Positions 1-7,095 of a stretch of 9,849 nucleotides of DNA are shown here, piece by piece (the first letter of the stretch is position 1; the number at the start of each line of letters is the position of its first letter). The notes beneath the pieces were generated by a model. It was not told the origin of the DNA. It made no database searches and saw only the letters and a list, made by a program, of their open reading frames with translations. Source of the stretch: Nitrososphaeria archaeon (GTDB taxonomy: Archaea > Thermoproteota > Nitrososphaeria > Geothermarchaeales > JDFR-13); the NCBI GenBank assembly GCA_027000765.1, contig JALTNJ010000250.1, positions 1 to 9,849 of the forward strand. The letters run 5' to 3'. The position numbers and the translations under genes were made by a program.

Positions 1-2
1 CC

Positions 3-1016
3 GATACACTATTTGCATTGCGGGTGCCATATAATAGTGAAGAAGGGTTCCAGATGATGAAGAAATTCGCTGAATACCTTACTTACTACTCGATGGATGA
101 ATCGGTTGAACTAGCTAAGAGGAAAGGTCCCTTCCCCCTCTATAAGATATCTGGATATCCTGATGGTGAGATGCCTATAGAGGGGTATTATCAAAAGGAG
201 GAATGGACCCTTGACTGGGAGAAACTTAGGAATAAGATCATGGAGCATGGAATTAGGAATGCAGAGACAACCACCATAGCACCAACTGGATCCATATCCA
301 TGATTGCAGACACATCCTCTGGAATAGAGCCTCAGTTCGCCCTTGTATTTGAGAAGAGGGTCTCAGTAGGCACATTCTTCTACGTTGATCCAGAGCTTGA
401 AAAGAGTCTACAGGAAAGAGGGCTATACAACGATAGGATACTTAAGAAGATCTCGGACAATGGCGGTTCGCTACAAGGATTGGAGGATATACCCGAGGAT
501 CTGAAGAGGGTATTTGTAGTATCATATGACATACCATGGTGGGACCATGTAAGGGCCCAGGCAGAGATCACCAAGTGGATCTGTGCAGCGGTGAGTAAGA
601 CAATAAACATGCCTAACTGGGTTACTATAGATGATGTTGAGAAAGCATATCTATTTGCATATAGACTAGGAGCGAAGGGGATAACGATATATAGAGACGG
701 TTCCAAGGCTGTTCAGGTACTGGTTACTCCATCCCAGAAGAAGGGCAAGTATATTCTGGAGATCGAGAATAATACGCTGGATATGATGAAGAGGCTGGGG
801 ATCGAGCCCCCTGTTATGACTAAGAATGAGAAGGCATTGGCAAATGCAACACTCAAATTCCTACCTCCAAAGCCGGCTTCAAACCCCATAAATGAAGAGG
901 AGGAGATCCTGGAGAAGTATAAGACCTGTCCAGAATGTGGCAATACAAAGCTGATATACTCTGAGGGATGCCTACGCTGTCTAGACTGCGGATGGTCACT
1001 CTGCACAACATCCTGA
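3..1016 (+). CDS. nrdJ: Class II (adenosylcobalamin-dependent) ribonucleoside reductase, C-terminal part
   Basis: This is the 3' portion of a B12-dependent ribonucleotide reductase, the cytoplasmic enzyme that makes deoxyribonucleotides. The reading frame is open to the left window edge (codons from base 3), so the true start and the radical and substrate cysteines of the NxCxE region lie outside. A TTG at 18 is internal, not a start. Family signatures seen: the phosphate-binding loop APTGSISMIADTSSGIEP (from base 279), the SKTINMPN stretch near 595-620, and GAKGITIYRDGSKAVQVL near 670-722. The C-terminus carries six cysteines (bases 927-1004) in the pattern Cx2Cx10Cx2Cx2Cx4C. This fits the flexible redox or zinc-ribbon tail of archaeal class II enzymes, which passes electrons from thioredoxin-like donors. 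The family match is clear; assignment to class II rests on these motifs and tail, since the B12-binding parts are not diagnostic here. Confidence 0.9.
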   Translation, partial: DTLFALRVPYNSEEGFQMMKKFAEYLTYYSMDESVELAKRKGPFPLYKISGYPDGEMPIEGYYQKEEWTLDWEKLRNKIMEHGIRNAETTTIAPTGSISMIADTSSGIEPQFALVFEKRVSVGTFFYVDPELEKSLQERGLYNDRILKKISDNGGSLQGLEDIPEDLKRVFVVSYDIPWWDHVRAQAEITKWICAAVSKTINMPNWVTIDDVEKAYLFAYRLGAKGITIYRDGSKAVQVLVTPSQKKGKYILEIENNTLDMMKRLGIEPPVMTKNEKALANATLKFLPPKPASNPINEEEEILEKYKTCPECGNTKLIYSEGCLRCLDCGWSLCTTS

Positions 1017-1034
1017 TTTAAACCCCTCCATACA

Positions 1035-1042
1035 TATTTTTA
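1035..1042 (+). terminator. T-run after the ribonucleotide reductase gene
   Basis: Five consecutive T residues (1037-1041) lie about 20 bases after the reductase stop codon. Archaeal RNA polymerase commonly stops at such T-runs without needing a hairpin, so this is a plausible termination site. The run is short and the region is AT-rich, so the call is tentative. Confidence 0.35.
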
Positions 1043-1097
1043 ACAATGTTAATATTTCCTGAGCAAAATGTAAGTATATGGGTTTTAATTGGGAGAA

Positions 1098-1126
1098 AGT
1101 ATATTTGATATATATACTATATTTTC
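1098..1126 (+). promoter_or_regulatory. AT-rich promoter region of citrate synthase
   Basis: The 184-base gap before citrate synthase contains no gene. It holds several overlapping TATA-like stretches, the densest at 1101-1126. Initiation about 25 bases downstream would leave a leader of roughly 50 bases carrying the GGAGGTG site. A second candidate box (1151-1166) would start transcription too close to the ribosome site. A 7-bp inverted repeat, AGTATAT (1098-1104) with ATATACT (1112-1118), sits here, but it is made mostly of A and T and may be chance. Confidence 0.35.
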
Positions 1127-1184
1127 ATGAATACTTATTCTAAACAATAGATAATTATAATTATAACCTCGCCATAGATTTGGG

Positions 1185-1191
1185 GGAGGTG
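1185..1191 (+). promoter_or_regulatory. Ribosome binding site that sets the citrate synthase start
   Basis: GGAGGTG lies nine bases before ATG at 1201, a strong match to the archaeal anti-Shine-Dalgarno sequence. It overlaps the in-frame TTG at 1180, which therefore is not the start. Confidence 0.8.
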
Positions 1192-1200
1192 TATTGTTTT

Positions 1201-2403
1201 ATGGTTAGAAAGTTAAAACCTGAGGAGCAGCATTGGTGTATTGATCCTGAAACTGGTGAACCAATTATAAATAAGGGTGTTGCAAACGTATGCATAGATA
1301 AGACTACAATATCATTCATCGACGGGTACCACAGTAAACTATACTATAGGGGATATAGCATCGAGGACCTAGCTAAATACAGTACCTTTGAGGAGGTTGC
1401 ATACCTCCTGTTATATGGTCATCTACCGACTAAGAAGGAGTTAGACGACTTCTCTGGATGGCTAAAGGAGAATAGGGAGATCCCTGATGAAGTCGTTGAC
1501 CTACTTTTCAACATACCTCCAGACATAGAACCAATGGAGATGCTGAGAACAGCTGTCTCATACCTTGGAAACCTAGACCCGGGTAGGCACGACCTATCTA
1601 GAGACGGGATATTTAGAAAAGCGATTAGGCTAATAGCTAAGATGCCCACAATAGTAGCATACTTCTATAGAATTAAGACAAACCAAGATATTGTAGAGCC
1701 AGATCCAAGGCTCACACATGCAGAGAACTTCCTATATATGTTCCATGGAAAGATGCCTAGTAAACTACATGCCGAGGCTATGGATCTATCCTTGAAGCTA
1801 TATGCAGAGCATGGAATGAATGCCTCTACGTTTACCACAGTAGTTATAGCATCCACATTAAGTGACTACTACAGTGCAATTGTAGGTGGAATAGGTGCCT
1901 TAAGAGGCCCATTACATGGATATGCGAACGTACTTGCAATGAAGCAGTTCGAGGAGATAGGTAGCGTAGACAAGGTAGAGAAGTGGTTTAAGGAGAACAT
2001 CGAGACTAGAAAGAAGAGGTTGATGGGCTTCGGCCACAGGGTATACAAGTCCTATGACCCAAGGGCAAGAATATATGGTGAAGTAGCTAAGAAATTAGCT
2101 GATGAAGTAGGTGGGGATGTGAAGAGGATCTGGGACATAGCCTTTAAACTAGAGGAGGTAGCATTAAAGTCAAAGCTGGCGGAGAAGAAGATATTCCCTA
2201 ATACAGACTTCTACTCAGGCCTGGTATACATGGCTCTGGGTATTCCAGTTGACTTCTACTGTACACTATTCGCATTATCACGAGTAGTCGGATGGACAGC
2301 CCACATACTGGAGTACATTGAGAACAACCGTATTATTAGACCTAGAATATTCTACGTAGGAGAAGTTGACAAGGAATATATCCCCATCGAAAAGAGGGGT
2401 TAG
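1201..2403 (+). CDS. gltA: Citrate synthase
   Basis: Condenses oxaloacetate with acetyl-CoA to citrate in the cytoplasm, the entry to the citric acid cycle. The 400-residue product carries the complete catalytic triad in recognisable family motifs: His239 in GPLHGYANV, His279 in MGFGHRVYKSYDPRARIY and Asp336 in PNTDFYSG. The late ALSRVVGWTAHILEYIE segment and the terminal RPRIFYVG are also typical. The start at 1201 is chosen from the ribosome site just before it. Archaeal citrate synthases are usually about 375-385 residues. This one has roughly 20 extra N-terminal residues, with a Cys at 13, before the usual start of homology near VANVCIDKTTISFIDG. A 2-methylcitrate synthase role is possible because the two activities are hard to separate by sequence and no propionate-pathway gene is near. 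It appears to be a single-gene transcript, flanked by a promoter-like region and T-runs. Confidence 0.93.
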   Translation: MVRKLKPEEQHWCIDPETGEPIINKGVANVCIDKTTISFIDGYHSKLYYRGYSIEDLAKYSTFEEVAYLLLYGHLPTKKELDDFSGWLKENREIPDEVVDLLFNIPPDIEPMEMLRTAVSYLGNLDPGRHDLSRDGIFRKAIRLIAKMPTIVAYFYRIKTNQDIVEPDPRLTHAENFLYMFHGKMPSKLHAEAMDLSLKLYAEHGMNASTFTTVVIASTLSDYYSAIVGGIGALRGPLHGYANVLAMKQFEEIGSVDKVEKWFKENIETRKKRLMGFGHRVYKSYDPRARIYGEVAKKLADEVGGDVKRIWDIAFKLEEVALKSKLAEKKIFPNTDFYSGLVYMALGIPVDFYCTLFALSRVVGWTAHILEYIENNRIIRPRIFYVGEVDKEYIPIEKRG

Positions 2404-2423
2404 CACCCTAAATACCTCATTTA

Positions 2424-2462
2424 TTTTTTATAATTCTATCTTTAAAACCCAATAATTTTTTT
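2424..2462 (+). terminator. Double T-run terminator after citrate synthase
   Basis: Six T residues (2424-2429) and seven T residues (2456-2462) follow the stop codon within 60 bases. Paired T-runs are typical of archaeal intrinsic termination. The rest of the 201-base gap up to 2604 is AT-rich, with no gene that I can see. Confidence 0.55.
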
Positions 2463-2550
2463 AATACAATAGTTAACGCTTTTACTTCTTGAGAGATTTA
2501 AAATATATAATATATAATTTAACCTATATCTATGAAATTAGTCTGTTATC

Positions 2551-2566
2551 TTTTACATATATACTA
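2551..2566 (+). promoter_or_regulatory. TATA-like promoter of the small unknown gene
   Basis: TTTTACATATATAC at 2551-2564 resembles an archaeal TATA box. Initiation about 25 bases downstream (near 2583) would give a leader of about 20 bases containing the weak GGTGTGAGG ribosome site (2594-2602) before ATG at 2605. A longer AT tract at 2497-2517 is a second candidate. Confidence 0.4.
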
Positions 2567-2604
2567 GTAGAGTCTATTGTATATTGGTATTATGGTGTGA
2601 GGCG

Positions 2605-3003
2605 ATGAGTGAAAATAAGCGTACAGTAGTTATAGAGATTGATGAGGGGGAGACAAAGAAGCTTGTAGAGGAGCTGATAAAGCTCATCGAGGAGACTGAG
2701 GAGACCAAGATAAAGGGCAACATAAAAACTAAGACCGTCGCACTGGGGAGGGCGAGTAAGAGAAATGAGTGGAAATACATACTCAATCTATACAAGCCGA
2801 ATAATGACATCACTGTAACACTAAAGAGATTCGAGAAACAGCCCGTTGCATACGCAATATTAAAGTTGACAGACAAGGTTACCGAGGTAGAGGATCTAGA
2901 GTCCTTCCTAAATAGGATGTCTAAATTATACCTACTTGTCAAGGAGATGAAGAAGAGACTGGGAGATGGAAGGGAGGAGGCCGAGGAGAAGAAATTCATA
3001 TAA
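2605..3003 (+). CDS. Small charged protein of unknown function
   Basis: I do not recognise this 132-residue protein. It has no cysteine, signal peptide or membrane segment and is very rich in Lys and Glu, as expected for a thermophile's cytoplasmic protein. By eye the pattern is a short strand (RTVVIEID), an acidic helix (about residues 14-30), three or four strands (about 33-88, including WKYILNLY, DITVTLKRF and VAYAILKLTD), a long helix (about 93-120) and a charged tail. The repeated strands suggest a compact alpha/beta domain. The start is the ATG at 2605, preceded by GGTGTGAGG. An in-frame TTG at 2584 has no ribosome site. The gene is flanked by its own promoter-like box and T-run, so it is probably transcribed alone, although tldD follows on the same strand 132 bases later. 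Coding is supported by strand-consistent codon use and the ribosome site, not by a family match. Confidence 0.75.
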   Translation: MSENKRTVVIEIDEGETKKLVEELIKLIEETEETKIKGNIKTKTVALGRASKRNEWKYILNLYKPNNDITVTLKRFEKQPVAYAILKLTDKVTEVEDLESFLNRMSKLYLLVKEMKKRLGDGREEAEEKKFI

Positions 3004-3027
3004 AACCCTCCTTCGACCCACCCTAAA

Positions 3028-3033
3028 TTTTTT
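3028..3033 (+). terminator. T-run after the small unknown gene
   Basis: Six T residues lie 25 bases after the stop codon, inside CTAAATTTTTTAG (3023-3035), whose ends can pair over five bases. Both the run and the weak dyad fit archaeal termination. Confidence 0.5.
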
Positions 3034-3090
3034 AGACAGATCTAAATTAAGAAAACCCTTAATCATATACGGGTATTCTAATACATATGT

Positions 3091-3119
3091 TTTAATAAAT
3101 ATGGCTATATTCAATATAA
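3091..3119 (+). promoter_or_regulatory. Promoter of the tldD-tldE operon
   Basis: Two TATA-like stretches precede tldD: TTTAATAAAT (3091-3100) and CTATATTCAATATAA (3105-3119). The second is centred about 25-28 bases before the TTG codon at 3136. Transcription would then begin at or next to the start codon, giving a leaderless message, which is common for first genes of operons in Thermoproteota. Confidence 0.45.
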
Positions 3120-3135
3120 TTCATAGTGATTAAAA

Positions 3136-4584
3136 TTGGAGGATGAACTTGGGTACCTTATAGACTATGGTCATAAGCTTATTAAGAAGGGAGAGGAAAA
3201 AAGCGTTGACTGGATTGAAGTCAGGATTGAAAACACTAGGTATGAATACATCCAATACCTAAATGACAGGGTTAAAGAAGCAAATATAAATAGATACATT
3301 GGAGTAGGAATAAGAGTAGGAATAGACAAGTCAATTGGATTCTCTAGTACAAGCTCACATGATATAAATAGGATGGAGGAGGCTTTGGAGGAAGCAATTA
3401 AAATAGCAAGACTATCCAACAACGAGATAACTCTATCCACTGAAAAGGCTAGTAAAAAGAGGTATGAGCTGAGGAATTATAGGCATCATCCTAGAGACAT
3501 TTCATTTGAGGAAAAGCTGGATGCCATTAGAAAGATATATGAGTCTATTTTCGAGGTATCGCCAAGGAAGGATATCGCTAAAGTTAAGACGCCGGATATA
3601 GAGATCTCGTTAGCAAGTGTCTCCTACGGAGCGTATTATGGAGATATAATAGTTTTGACAAATGAAGGTGTTGATGTATCCAGTCACCAAATATTGACTG
3701 GGATAAGAACGACGGTAATAGTTGAAGAGGCTGGTAAAAGAGGTGATGGCACTACATATCTGGGCACCAGCAGGGGGATGGATAAACTACTGGAAGAAGA
3801 TAATCTGGTAAAACTGGGAGTAGAAGCCACGCAACATGCCCTTGAAAAAGCTGGTTCATCCTTTGCACCAGCAGGGCGTCAAGTAGTTATCGCAGCACCT
3901 GGGGTAAGCGGGGTATTCGCACACGAGAGTTTTGGGCATATGAGTGAGGGAGACTTCGCATTATCTAAGAGTACACCATTATATGATAAGATAGGCGAGA
4001 CTCTAGGAACAGAATATGTATCTATATATGACTCTGGAATCCCACCATATGAAGACAGCTTCTATTATCCAGTTGATAGTGAAGGAGTTGAGACTAAGAC
4101 CGTGACCCTAGTAGAGAAGGGGGTTTTCAAGGGGTTTATGCACAGTAGAGAGACCGCGGCATCATATGGTGTAGATAGTACTGGAAACGGTAGGGCTGAA
4201 GACTATAGTCATCCACAGATAGTAAGGATGAGAAACACTTATTTCGGTCCAGGAGATTGGGGGTATGAAGAGATTATCAAAGAGACTAAATATGGAATCC
4301 TCGTCGATGATGAGAGAGGGGGTCAGGCTAATCTAGATGGGACATTCACGTTCACAGCCTCCAGGGGATATATAATCAAGAATGGGGAGATCAAGGAGCC
4401 GGTTAGGGATATAATATTAACTGGAAATATCCTAGAGATGCTTAAACATGTGGATGCAGCGACTGATAAAGTCGAGATCCTTACATTACCCTTCGGAGGA
4501 TGCGGTAAGGATGGACAGTCAGTATACATCGGCTTAGGCGGTCCATATCTAAGAATAGCAAAACTCCAGATAGGTGGGAAATAA
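3136..4584 (+). CDS. tldD: TldD, catalytic subunit of the TldD/TldE metalloprotease
   Basis: In bacteria TldD and TldE form a heterodimeric zinc protease that digests small unfolded or leader peptides in the cytoplasm (for example microcin B17 and the CcdA antitoxin). The archaeal substrate is unknown. The 482-residue length matches the family. The metal site is intact: HESFGH gives the HExxxH motif (His263, Glu264, His268), and Cys456 in LPFGGCGKDGQ matches the conserved third ligand region near the C-terminus. The N-terminal part (YGHKLIKKGEEKSVDWIEVRIENTRYEYI) is the usual PmbA/TldD fold. TTG at 3136 is the only sensible start: the next in-frame ATG (3373) lies far inside the conserved domain. 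That TTG overlaps a GGAGG sequence, so initiation is probably leaderless. Its partner gene begins 16 bases after the stop. Confidence 0.95.
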   Translation: MEDELGYLIDYGHKLIKKGEEKSVDWIEVRIENTRYEYIQYLNDRVKEANINRYIGVGIRVGIDKSIGFSSTSSHDINRMEEALEEAIKIARLSNNEITLSTEKASKKRYELRNYRHHPRDISFEEKLDAIRKIYESIFEVSPRKDIAKVKTPDIEISLASVSYGAYYGDIIVLTNEGVDVSSHQILTGIRTTVIVEEAGKRGDGTTYLGTSRGMDKLLEEDNLVKLGVEATQHALEKAGSSFAPAGRQVVIAAPGVSGVFAHESFGHMSEGDFALSKSTPLYDKIGETLGTEYVSIYDSGIPPYEDSFYYPVDSEGVETKTVTLVEKGVFKGFMHSRETAASYGVDSTGNGRAEDYSHPQIVRMRNTYFGPGDWGYEEIIKETKYGILVDDERGGQANLDGTFTFTASRGYIIKNGEIKEPVRDIILTGNILEMLKHVDAATDKVEILTLPFGGCGKDGQSVYIGLGGPYLRIAKLQIGGK

Positions 4585-4585
4585 A

Positions 4586-4594
4586 GGAGGGTGA
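4586..4594 (+). promoter_or_regulatory. Ribosome binding site of tldE
   Basis: GGAGGGTGA begins just after the tldD stop codon and ends six bases before ATG at 4601. It fixes the tldE start and shows that the second gene is translated by Shine-Dalgarno initiation, unlike tldD. Confidence 0.8.
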
Positions 4595-4600
4595 TAGACT

Positions 4601-5914
4601 ATGGAGAATATAATTAGATATGCATTATCAAATGGGGCGGATGAGGCCGAGATATTTACCAGATACACGCGGGTCAATGAGGCTAGGACAGAGGGTGATA
4701 AACTTAAAAATGATAGTAAGATCATCATCGAGACCGTTATTAGGATAGTTGTTGACAAGTCGATTACCACAGCATATCTCACGACTGATAGCGGGGATGT
4801 TATAAGAGATTCGATTAATGACTTAATTAGCCTGGCTAAAAATACCCCGCCGGATCCATATTGGGAAGGGCTTCCATATCCGAAGAAACCCGTTAAACAC
4901 GTTAATGCATGGAGCAGTGACCTAGAGTCTATTGACCAAGAGCTACTGACCAATTTAACAAAAAAAGATTTGGAGTATATGAAGAGCAAAGATAATAGGG
5001 TGATACCTGTCTCGATAAAGTATAGCCTTTATTCCACTGGATATAAAGTGGTTAATTCAAACGGTGTAAATATTGAGGATAGAAGTAATGGATTAGGATA
5101 CTTCATTGATGTGAAGGCTAAGGATGGGAATAGTGAGTCGAATACCTTCGGCTTCAAACGTTCAAAGACAAGAGAGATCGAGTCTGAGAAGGTTATTGAT
5201 GAGACAGTGAATAGGGCGTTGGAGCTCCTTAAAGGTGTGAAGCTGGATAAGGTGTATAAGGGTCCAGTGTTAATGGATCCACTAGCTGTTTCCTCAACAC
5301 TGTATTTCTCCCTAGCTAGAGTAATCACTGGAACAGCTGTTCAAGAGGGCTATTCTCCACTTGCAAAGAGACTAGGTGAGGAGATATCTGATAAGAGGCT
5401 GACGATATATGACGATGGATTGCTTGAAAATGGTTGGAACACGAGGAACTATGATGAAGAGGGATATCCACAGCAGAAGACAGGTATAATTGTGGATGGA
5501 AAACTGGTTGGATTTATACATAACACATATACCGCTAGGAGGATGGGTGTCGAGAGCACTGGAAACGCTAGGAGAAGGGAGAGTATGATAAGGGTCGATA
5601 TTACAAACCTGACTATAAAACCTGGATCAAAGGATCTAGATAGGCTAATGTCCTCATACGACGAACTTATCCTAGTTAGGAATATGCCGATGGGAGCACA
5701 TACGATTAACTACATGACGGGATCTATAAACATGGTTGGTACAGAGCTCTATTATGTAAAGAAGGGAAGTATAGAGAAGGTTCTTAAGCCACTCACGATA
5801 ACAGGGAACATCTATGAAGCGTTAACTGACATCGAGATTGGAAATGATGTCGAGGATACGTTCTTCAATATATATACACCCTCGATAGTATTCACAAAGT
5901 TTACACTAGCATAA
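4601..5914 (+). CDS. tldE: TldE (PmbA-like), non-catalytic partner of TldD
   Basis: The 437-residue protein belongs to the same PmbA/TldD family as the gene before it but lacks the HExxxH motif, the mark of the TldE/PmbA subunit that completes the protease chamber without binding metal. Family signs include the N-terminal ANGADEAEIF-type segment (residues 8-19), YPQQKTGIIVDGKLVGFIHNTYTARRMGVESTGNARR (about 288-325) and the late GSINMVGTELYYV and PLTITGNIYEAL segments, which parallel TldD. It lies 16 bases behind tldD with a strong ribosome site, so the two are certainly one operon. The loss of catalytic residues is normal for this subunit, not decay. The stop codon is two bases from the stop of the opposing radical SAM gene. 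Confidence 0.93.
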   Translation: MENIIRYALSNGADEAEIFTRYTRVNEARTEGDKLKNDSKIIIETVIRIVVDKSITTAYLTTDSGDVIRDSINDLISLAKNTPPDPYWEGLPYPKKPVKHVNAWSSDLESIDQELLTNLTKKDLEYMKSKDNRVIPVSIKYSLYSTGYKVVNSNGVNIEDRSNGLGYFIDVKAKDGNSESNTFGFKRSKTREIESEKVIDETVNRALELLKGVKLDKVYKGPVLMDPLAVSSTLYFSLARVITGTAVQEGYSPLAKRLGEEISDKRLTIYDDGLLENGWNTRNYDEEGYPQQKTGIIVDGKLVGFIHNTYTARRMGVESTGNARRRESMIRVDITNLTIKPGSKDLDRLMSSYDELILVRNMPMGAHTINYMTGSINMVGTELYYVKKGSIEKVLKPLTITGNIYEALTDIEIGNDVEDTFFNIYTPSIVFTKFTLA

Positions 5915-5916
5915 GA

Positions 5917-7050
5917 CTATTGGAGGATCAGTTTACGGCGTGATACGGTCTTCAGGAAGTTAGTAACATAACCCCTCTTTCTATTCCATAGAGGATTATA
6001 TCTAGCGTCAATACCCAGAGATATCTTATCAAGTTCAATTGATACATGGATATCTCTAAACCCTAGGTATTCCAAGAATTCTACAAGATCCCCCTCAGTT
6101 ATATTAGGTAATAAACGAGGGTCTCCACATGGACCATATCTACATATTGAACATGCCTGTCTAGAGGCGTCGATATTAGCTGCACACGCCGATGGAAATA
6201 CTTTAAAGCCCTTCCCAACCGCCTTATCAACAAGCCTGTTTTTAATATCTGTACCATAGATATTTACCTGCCGTTTATCGTGGAGAGGAGTCTTAAGCCT
6301 ATTTAATATAGGTTGGGTATCTACACCCGAAGAAGCCAGTTGCCTAATAATACGTTTATTTACCCTTAGAGTGCCGAAGACAACTCTATCCGTACCCTGG
6401 TCCAAGGCTAGATCCAGGATTTCATCTATATCATGATCTGTATACCCTGGTATAATTGGCCTAATGAATAGAGATGTGTGTATACCAAGTTTATTGAGGG
6501 TTTTTAACGCCTTGATCCGGAGTAATGGATCCGGTGCCTTAGGCTCAATGACCCTATAGTCGCTTAATGCGACAATCGTTACCAAGTAGCTTATCTTTGG
6601 ATAAGCGTTTAACAAGGCCTTACCAGACTCACTGTCCAAAGCTATTTTCGTGGATAACTGCACTGGATTATCTAGGTATCTATTGAATAGTGTTAAGAGC
6701 TCAATTGTATACTCTAGGACCCTACTATGGAGAGGCTCCGTAACTGATCCCAGTGCGAGGAATGTGCCATACTTACCCGGGATAAAATAAGGATTACTTA
6801 GTATCGAGTGAAGTAGCTCAATAGGCTCCAGAGGATAACGAGTTATTGTATTCGGGAAGCCCATGCTATATATATAGCAGTATCTACATTCAAATGGACA
6901 ACCTACACCCGTATGTATCGTTAAGCCACATGCCCTAGGCCTCCTCCTAGAATGATGGTCGGAGAGACTTCTCCCAATCGACCTATCATCTAATAAGGTG
7001 GAGACCTCTCCTAAAACCTTGTTTTTATGTTCTATTATGTCTAGGAACAT
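5917..7050 (-). CDS. SPL-family radical SAM protein with an extra cysteine motif
   Basis: A radical S-adenosylmethionine enzyme of the spore-photoproduct-lyase-like group (COG1533 type), whose archaeal members mostly have no known substrate. Numbered from ATG at 7050 (377 residues), the [4Fe-4S] motif is Cys51-x3-Cys55-x2-Cys58 in TGVGCPFECRYCYIYSMGFP. LALGSVTEPLH (about 98-108), LSTKIAL and FIRPIIPGYTD (about 195-205) fit the radical SAM barrel. A second cluster-like set lies near the C-terminus: Cys289-x10-Cys300-x2-Cys303-x4-Cys308, which could hold an auxiliary iron-sulfur cluster. An in-frame TTG at 7059 would add three residues. I prefer the ATG because a TATA-like TTTATTT sits about 28 bases before it and neither start has a ribosome site. 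The gene follows TYW1 on the same strand. True photoproduct repair is unlikely outside spore formers; a role in nucleic acid or protein modification is only a guess. Confidence 0.85.
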   Translation of the reverse strand: MFLDIIEHKNKVLGEVSTLLDDRSIGRSLSDHHSRRRPRACGLTIHTGVGCPFECRYCYIYSMGFPNTITRYPLEPIELLHSILSNPYFIPGKYGTFLALGSVTEPLHSRVLEYTIELLTLFNRYLDNPVQLSTKIALDSESGKALLNAYPKISYLVTIVALSDYRVIEPKAPDPLLRIKALKTLNKLGIHTSLFIRPIIPGYTDHDIDEILDLALDQGTDRVVFGTLRVNKRIIRQLASSGVDTQPILNRLKTPLHDKRQVNIYGTDIKNRLVDKAVGKGFKVFPSACAANIDASRQACSICRYGPCGDPRLLPNITEGDLVEFLEYLGFRDIHVSIELDKISLGIDARYNPLWNRKRGYVTNFLKTVSRRKLILQ

Positions 7051-7075
7051 TCTAGACAATAAAATATCTATGGAG

Positions 7076-7085
7076 AAATAAATTT
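7076..7085 (-). promoter_or_regulatory. TATA-like box before the SPL-like radical SAM gene
   Basis: On the minus strand AAATTTATTT (7085-7076) lies in the short gap behind TYW1, centred about 28 bases before ATG at 7050. This would support a nearly leaderless transcript. Read-through from TYW1 is equally possible because the gap is small. Confidence 0.35.
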
Positions 7086-7095
7086 CAGGTAATTC

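Noticed and set aside
54..73. A C-box-like ATGATGA followed by CTGA, resembling a C/D box guide RNA.
   Set aside because: It sits within the reductase coding region; I did not find a convincing second C'/D box pair or flanking stem. The short boxes are expected by chance.
1098..1118. A 7-bp inverted repeat (AGTATAT / ATATACT) before citrate synthase as a regulatory site.
   Set aside because: It is nearly all A and T in an AT-rich promoter, with no second copy seen, so chance is the simpler explanation.
1180..1200. A longer citrate synthase starting at TTG 1180.
   Set aside because: The TTG lies upstream of and against the GGAGGTG site that serves ATG at 1201, and nothing resembling a ribosome site precedes it.
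2404..2604. A hidden tRNA or other structured RNA gene in the longest gap.
   Set aside because: The gap is strongly AT-rich, with T-runs and TATA-like stretches; no GC-rich stems, T-loop sequence or CCA-type end is visible, and thermophile RNA genes are normally GC-rich.
2574..2999. A 141-residue open frame on the minus strand covering almost the whole small unknown gene.
   Set aside because: It is very rich in Ser, Phe and Leu, as expected from the reverse complement of a Lys/Glu-rich gene, and it has no ribosome site or recognisable motif. The + strand frame has a ribosome site and normal composition.
4549..4989. A 146-residue minus-strand open frame across the tldD-tldE junction.
   Set aside because: It lies antisense to two clearly recognised genes and has Ser/Leu-rich shadow composition.
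4601..5914. TldE as a decayed or inactive protease gene because HExxxH is missing.
   Set aside because: Absence of the metal motif is the normal state of the TldE/PmbA subunit, and the frame is full length and intact.
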